Below, piece by piece: positions 21,291 to 24,347 of a DNA stretch of 24,347 nt. This DNA is from Nitrospinae bacterium RIFCSPLOWO2_12_FULL_45_22. Lineage in GTDB: Bacteria; 2-12-FULL-45-22. Where the stretch lies: positions 1 to 24,347 of the forward strand of contig MHDQ01000320.1 of assembly GCA_001803565.1 (NCBI GenBank). Reading direction: 5' to 3'. Position 1 is the first letter of the stretch. Each line of letters opens with the position of its first letter. A model generated the notes under the pieces. The model did not search any database. It saw only the letters and a program-made list of their open reading frames with translations, and was not told where the DNA came from. The position numbers and the translations under genes are program-made.

Positions 21291-21459
21291 AGCCACAAAA
21301 AAGCACAAGAAAATTCGGGTTAAGTTTATAACCACAAAGACACCAAGGACACAAAGAATTTAATTGACCATCATCGAGATGCTACCCTTCTTTTTCTTAG
21401 TGTTCTTTGTGGCTTTGTGGTTCATATTGTTTTTGTTCTTTTTGCGCATTTTTGCGGCT
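21291..21459. repeat. Nested word-built inverted repeat (ACACAAAG inside, GCACAAAAA outside)
   Basis: The inner arms 21330-21356 and 21396-21422 agree at 23 of 27 positions when one is reversed. The left differs by one base from the arm at 18051. The outer arms begin AGCCACAAAAAAGC (21291) and end GCGCATTTTTGCGGCT (21459). The element accounts for half of the 334-bp gap between convergent genes; I see nothing else in that gap. Confidence 0.78.
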
Positions 21460-21590
21460 TATTTTTAGAAGACTTTAGTCGGCTAAACATTTACAACAAG
21501 TTACATGAAAAACATAGTGATTCGGATAGTTGTCAAAGACCAGGGTTTCTGCCACCGGTTCCTAACCCCTGGCCAAACATCCGATAAAAG

Positions 21591-22280
21591 TTAGTAAACT
21601 ACTCGACGGGAACGGAAAACACCGGCGGGGAGGGCGGAAGGGACCGTGCGGATCCTAAGCTTGCCAGAAACCCAGCTAACGGCAGGCACACCGCCACCAG
21701 AGTAGCGCGAACCCGTACAAATAGTAATATTTTCCATGTCTAAATGTTCCCCGGTCTCTCTAAAATATTTTAATTCATGTAGCAAACGCTCTTCTAAAGT
21801 CTCAGTAGTTATGTTTTTTGCTTTTATTTTGTCTGCCGAGAGGCTTCTAAATTCCTCGTCTGCCTCCACGTAGTCACGAACCCAAATAGCATAAGCATCA
21901 TTTTTGCTGGTTCTCTCTGAATAAGTGACAAGATTGTCGAGGGTAACACCAGCAAATTTCCAGCAAGGAAATAATTCTCCACATTTATCATAAAGCCGCT
22001 GAGGTGTCATTCCTCCGGCCATAATGATAAGCCGGTTAAAACCGGACTCTTTTTCCGGAATCTGCAGATTTGAAAAATCTGCTCTAATCCCGAAAATATC
22101 CTGGTAAAAACCTTTCCATTCAGTAATCAATTCCTCGATGCTTCTCTCCTCTAAAGGAATTCTGTGTTCCACAAAAGCTTTTGCAGGTCTTAACGCACTC
22201 TCTTCTTTATTCCGACGGAACAAATCTTTGAGTCCGCCGAGCCATTCCGACATGCTTCCGATTACTTTCCTCTTACTCAT
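21591..22280 (-). CDS. Hypothetical protein of unknown family
   Basis: A 229-residue soluble protein. The N terminus is basic (MSKRKVIGSMSEWLGGLKDLFRR). The middle contains RLIIMAGGMTPQRLYDKCGELFPCWKF (about 94-120), and the later part TLEERLLHELKYFRETGEHLDMENITICTGSRYSGGGVPAVSW. The C terminus, ending GVFRSRRVVY, loosely resembles the closing strand LRPxxAVS of repeated metagenome proteins. I remember similar proteins in several copies per genome in candidate-phylum bins, often beside mobile DNA, but I know of no function. The last 35 residues look less regular than the rest and may be diverged. The start is supported by GGGAGGAG about eight bases upstream. It faces away from the coiled-coil gene and toward the long repeat. 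Confidence 0.7.
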   Translation of the reverse strand: MSKRKVIGSMSEWLGGLKDLFRRNKEESALRPAKAFVEHRIPLEERSIEELITEWKGFYQDIFGIRADFSNLQIPEKESGFNRLIIMAGGMTPQRLYDKCGELFPCWKFAGVTLDNLVTYSERTSKNDAYAIWVRDYVEADEEFRSLSADKIKAKNITTETLEERLLHELKYFRETGEHLDMENITICTGSRYSGGGVPAVSWVSGKLRIRTVPSALPAGVFRSRRVVY

Positions 22281-22480
22281 AGCCAGTCTCCTCCCTTCCT
22301 GCTAAGGGTTTGGTATCCTCCCCTATCTCTGCGGTGAGTGGTTAAAAAATAATGATGCCCGTTTTATAACGTCAGAAAATCTTGCCGGGGAATATCAATA
22401 GTATTGTTTCCTCATGCCAGTTTTATTCGCAGATCCTGGCTGGGGCAACAAATAGGGCTTGTTATGGACAATGAAGGTAT

Positions 22481-22762
22481 TTATCGAGGAGGTCTATCTA
22501 GGGATTGGCTATATCCCGATGGGAGCAATTGGAGTATCCCTACGGTTAGAAACCAGATAAGGACCATTTGAAATAAAGGCGTCTCTACGCGGAAGAAGGT
22601 ATAGGGCTGGCAGCTATATACCACTACCTTCCAAGCTGCCCAGAGGCAAGGCCCTGGGCCGGCATCGCAAAGCTGGCGATTGGAATAATTAGCCCTAAGA
22701 ATGCATAACGTAGAAGATAATATGAGGGCAATGAGGAAGACTATAAATATTTTTCTTGCCAC
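22481..22762 (-). CDS. Small membrane protein with two hydrophobic segments
   Basis: A 93-residue reading frame if the GTG at 22762 is the start, which GGAAGGG six to seven bases upstream supports. The frame can extend to a TTG at 22810 but without a ribosome binding site. Residues about 3-23 (RKIFIVFLIALILSSTLCIL) look like a membrane anchor or signal anchor. Residues about 62-80 (QMVLIWFLTVGILQLL) are a second membrane span. Three cysteines lie in the loop. No family recognised. The clear hydrophobic pattern and good ribosome binding site make it probably real, though its isolation and length leave room for doubt. Confidence 0.5.
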   Translation of the reverse strand: MARKIFIVFLIALILSSTLCILRANYSNRQLCDAGPGPCLWAAWKVVVYSCQPYTFFRVETPLFQMVLIWFLTVGILQLLPSGYSQSLDRPPR

Positions 22763-22894
22763 AAGAGACCCTTCCGCTATCTTCATAACATGGGTGACAT
22801 AATAGTCCAAATAAAAAAATAAGTCAACTCTTCGTTGGAAAATATCACCAATAGATTGTTATGCGCCAGGCTGATCAAGGATAAGAAGTGTTGC

Positions 22895-24109
22895 TTATGT
22901 CTTACAGTAGATATGGGCGATCTCGACAAATAAGGCTGCGCCTACCTTGAGGGCATCCTCCCCAAAATCAAACCTGGGGCTATGGTTTGGGATAAAAGGA
23001 GTGCCTTTTTCCCGGGTACCAATCCGTATGAAACAGCCAGGGACTTTTTGTAAATAATAGGCAAAGTCCTCTCCACCTAAGCTGATATAAGGTCTTTTTA
23101 CTCGGGCCTGGTCACCCAATATATTCCGAATAGCCCGATTGGCCAGCATAGTCTCTTTAGGAGAATTTATTACCGCCGGGTATCCCCCTTCAAATACTAG
23201 TTCAGCTTTGGCCTTATGCATAGATGCTGTCCGTTGCGCGATACGGTTCATGGCAGCCCTGATCTCTTTTCTTACCCTGGGATCAGTAGTCCTGATAGTA
23301 CCTTTTAGGACAGCGGTATCGGCTATAGCATTGAAGGTTGTCCCTCCTTCTATCCGGCCGATAGATACTACAGCCGGCATAGTAGGGTCTATCTGCCGAG
23401 AGACAACGGTCTGCAAAGCCAATACCATAGAGCTGGCTACTACTATGGCATCAACGGCCTCATGGGGTCGGGCGGCATGGCCTCCTCGACCTTTAATTTC
23501 TATAGTAAATCTTTCGGTAAAGGCGGTAACCGGGCCCGGACGGAGAGATACTTCTCCTAGCCAAAAATGTGGGTCCAGATGACAGGCAAAGATAGCATCT
23601 ACCCCATCTAAGATACCGGCTTCTACCATATACTTTGCCCCACCACCACCCTCTTCGCCTGGCTGAAAGATAAAGACCAAATTTGCTGGTAATAACTCCT
23701 TCTTGAGCAATGCCACCGCACCTAACAATATGGCTATGTGCCCATCGTGCCCGCAGGCATGCATAAAACCCGGTTTTTGGGAAGCAAAGGGTAAGCCGGT
23801 CTCTTCGGTTATTGGTAAGGCATCCATATCGGCCCTAAAAGCTATAGTGGGACCTGCATTTGAATTATTCAGATAAGCTATAACACCAGTTTGAGCAATA
23901 CCGGTCTGGATCTCTAATCCCAGGGCCTGGAGTTCTTTAGTGATCAAAGCAGCGGTACGATGCTCCTGGAAAGCGGTCTCGGGATATTGATGGATAGCAC
24001 GGCGTATCTCTACCATCCAATGAAAGATCTCTTCTGGTACAAGATCATCAACCTTATTAGCCATCATACAAGTTGGGTTATTAAACCTGTTATATTGGTT
24101 AATCGTCAC
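22895..24109 (-). CDS. M20 family amidohydrolase (hippurate/N-acyl-amino-acid hydrolase type)
   Basis: A 404-residue zinc peptidase-like enzyme that cleaves N-acyl groups from amino acids. IHQYPETAFQEHRTA, FRADMDALPITEETGLPF and HACGHDGHIAILLGA carry the first metal ligands. QPGEEGGGGAKYMVEAG contains the catalytic Glu pair. The dimerisation lid domain starts ERFTIEIKGRGGHAARPHEAVDA, and SLGGEDFAYYLQKVPG gives the last ligands. The length is standard. Relatives act on hippurate, N-acetylcysteine, N-acetyl-diaminopimelate or auxin conjugates; the substrate cannot be separated by eye. I keep the GTG at 24109; in-frame ATG codons at 24067 and 24064 (MMANKVDDLVPEEIF) fit the usual family start better but have no ribosome binding site either. 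Confidence 0.93.
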   Translation of the reverse strand: MTINQYNRFNNPTCMMANKVDDLVPEEIFHWMVEIRRAIHQYPETAFQEHRTAALITKELQALGLEIQTGIAQTGVIAYLNNSNAGPTIAFRADMDALPITEETGLPFASQKPGFMHACGHDGHIAILLGAVALLKKELLPANLVFIFQPGEEGGGGAKYMVEAGILDGVDAIFACHLDPHFWLGEVSLRPGPVTAFTERFTIEIKGRGGHAARPHEAVDAIVVASSMVLALQTVVSRQIDPTMPAVVSIGRIEGGTTFNAIADTAVLKGTIRTTDPRVRKEIRAAMNRIAQRTASMHKAKAELVFEGGYPAVINSPKETMLANRAIRNILGDQARVKRPYISLGGEDFAYYLQKVPGCFIRIGTREKGTPFIPNHSPRFDFGEDALKVGAALFVEIAHIYCKT

Positions 24110-24173
24110 CGTTCACCGGGGTCAGGGATCAGTTATCAGGCAGGTCTTTCCTCAAAGGCAGCAATAATGAAAG

Positions 24174-24206
24174 CGTAAAACTCAAAGCTAAAAGTGCAAA
24201 GCTAAG
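24174..24206. repeat. Dispersed CAAAGCTAAAA word arm
   Basis: These 33 bases are the reverse complement of 20562-20594 with two mismatches. No opposing arm is visible before the window ends. It lies upstream of the M20 gene. Confidence 0.7.
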
Positions 24207-24286
24207 TGCTTCATTTCATAAATACAGTTACGTATTATGCCTATTTTTTGCCGTCTTTTTTATTAGGAAACCAAGAGGCCAGGAAA

Positions 24287-24310
24287 TTAACCCCGCCTAA
24301 GCGGGGTTAA
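24287..24310. terminator. Strong hairpin, possible terminator
   Basis: TTAACCCCGC and GCGGGGTTAA form a perfect 10-bp stem with a CTAA loop. On the plus strand CATCCCCTATTTTT follows, so a T-run exists but is displaced by about nine bases; on the minus strand no T-run follows directly. It could be a poor terminator in the plus direction or another structural repeat. No gene end is adjacent inside the window. Confidence 0.35.
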
Positions 24311-24347
24311 CATCCCCTATTTTTAACCTCTCCTGTATTCCTGGTTT

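Noticed and set aside
23139-23582. 147-residue plus-strand reading frame opposite the M20 gene
   Set aside because: It is the antisense shadow of a well-supported enzyme gene.

Overview
The window looks like chromosome of an uncultivated, moderately AT-rich, probably Gram-negative anaerobe. The signs are a GT9 (heptosyltransferase-like) glycosyltransferase, a GT-C membrane enzyme, glutaconate-type CoA-transferases, a radical SAM protein and a two-component module. I cannot name the phylum; several families (the 229-residue orphan, the coiled-coil protein next to galT, the ILEI-domain GT-C enzyme) recall candidate-phylum metagenome bins, but that is memory, not a computed match. No rRNA, tRNA, CRISPR array, transposase or integrase is visible.

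Layout. (1) 1-1805: a REP-like pair of hairpins, then a small integron-type cassette array. One textbook attC (1383-1442) and one short attC-like site (859-907) punctuate tiny ORFan genes; the last cassette is degraded and no integrase is present. (2) 1864-2061: an orphan AbrB-type DNA-binding protein with a palindrome just upstream. (3) 2116-4237, minus strand: a signalling operon in the order response regulator with a second pseudo-receiver domain, degenerate STAS protein, soluble histidine kinase. (4) 4638-5978: a secreted CAP-domain protein. (5) 6201-7847: a GT9 glycosyltransferase with an unusual C-terminal extension. (6) 8049-9824 and 16236-18020: two paralogous fused A+B family I CoA-transferases. 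Between them lies the 5' stub of a third copy (9955-10020), cut off exactly where a glycan-type block begins: GT2, two SAM methyltransferases and a YdjC deacetylase on the plus strand, and a GT-C/ILEI protein on the minus strand. (7) 18285-21256, plus strand: radical SAM protein, galT, coiled-coil protein. (8) 21591-24109, minus strand: an unknown 229-residue protein, a small membrane protein and an M20 amidohydrolase.

Two intergenic repeat systems run through the window. One is a family of short hairpins with a GTAG head and an AGGAAT tail whose stems differ but stay paired (REP-like). The other is a set of larger inverted repeats whose arms are made of degenerate 8-9 bp words. The word differs from locus to locus (GGTNATTA, ACACAAAG, ACAGGATT, GTAAGGAG and others), yet the design is the same, and such an element sits in most of the longer gaps, often just upstream of a ribosome binding site.

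The most interesting items are the attC-bounded cassettes, the CoA-transferase family (three copies, one truncated at a sharp junction, and one intact copy with Gly where its sister has the expected catalytic Glu), the word-built inverted repeats, and the GT-C enzyme carrying a domain best known from animal FAM3/ILEI cytokine-like proteins.
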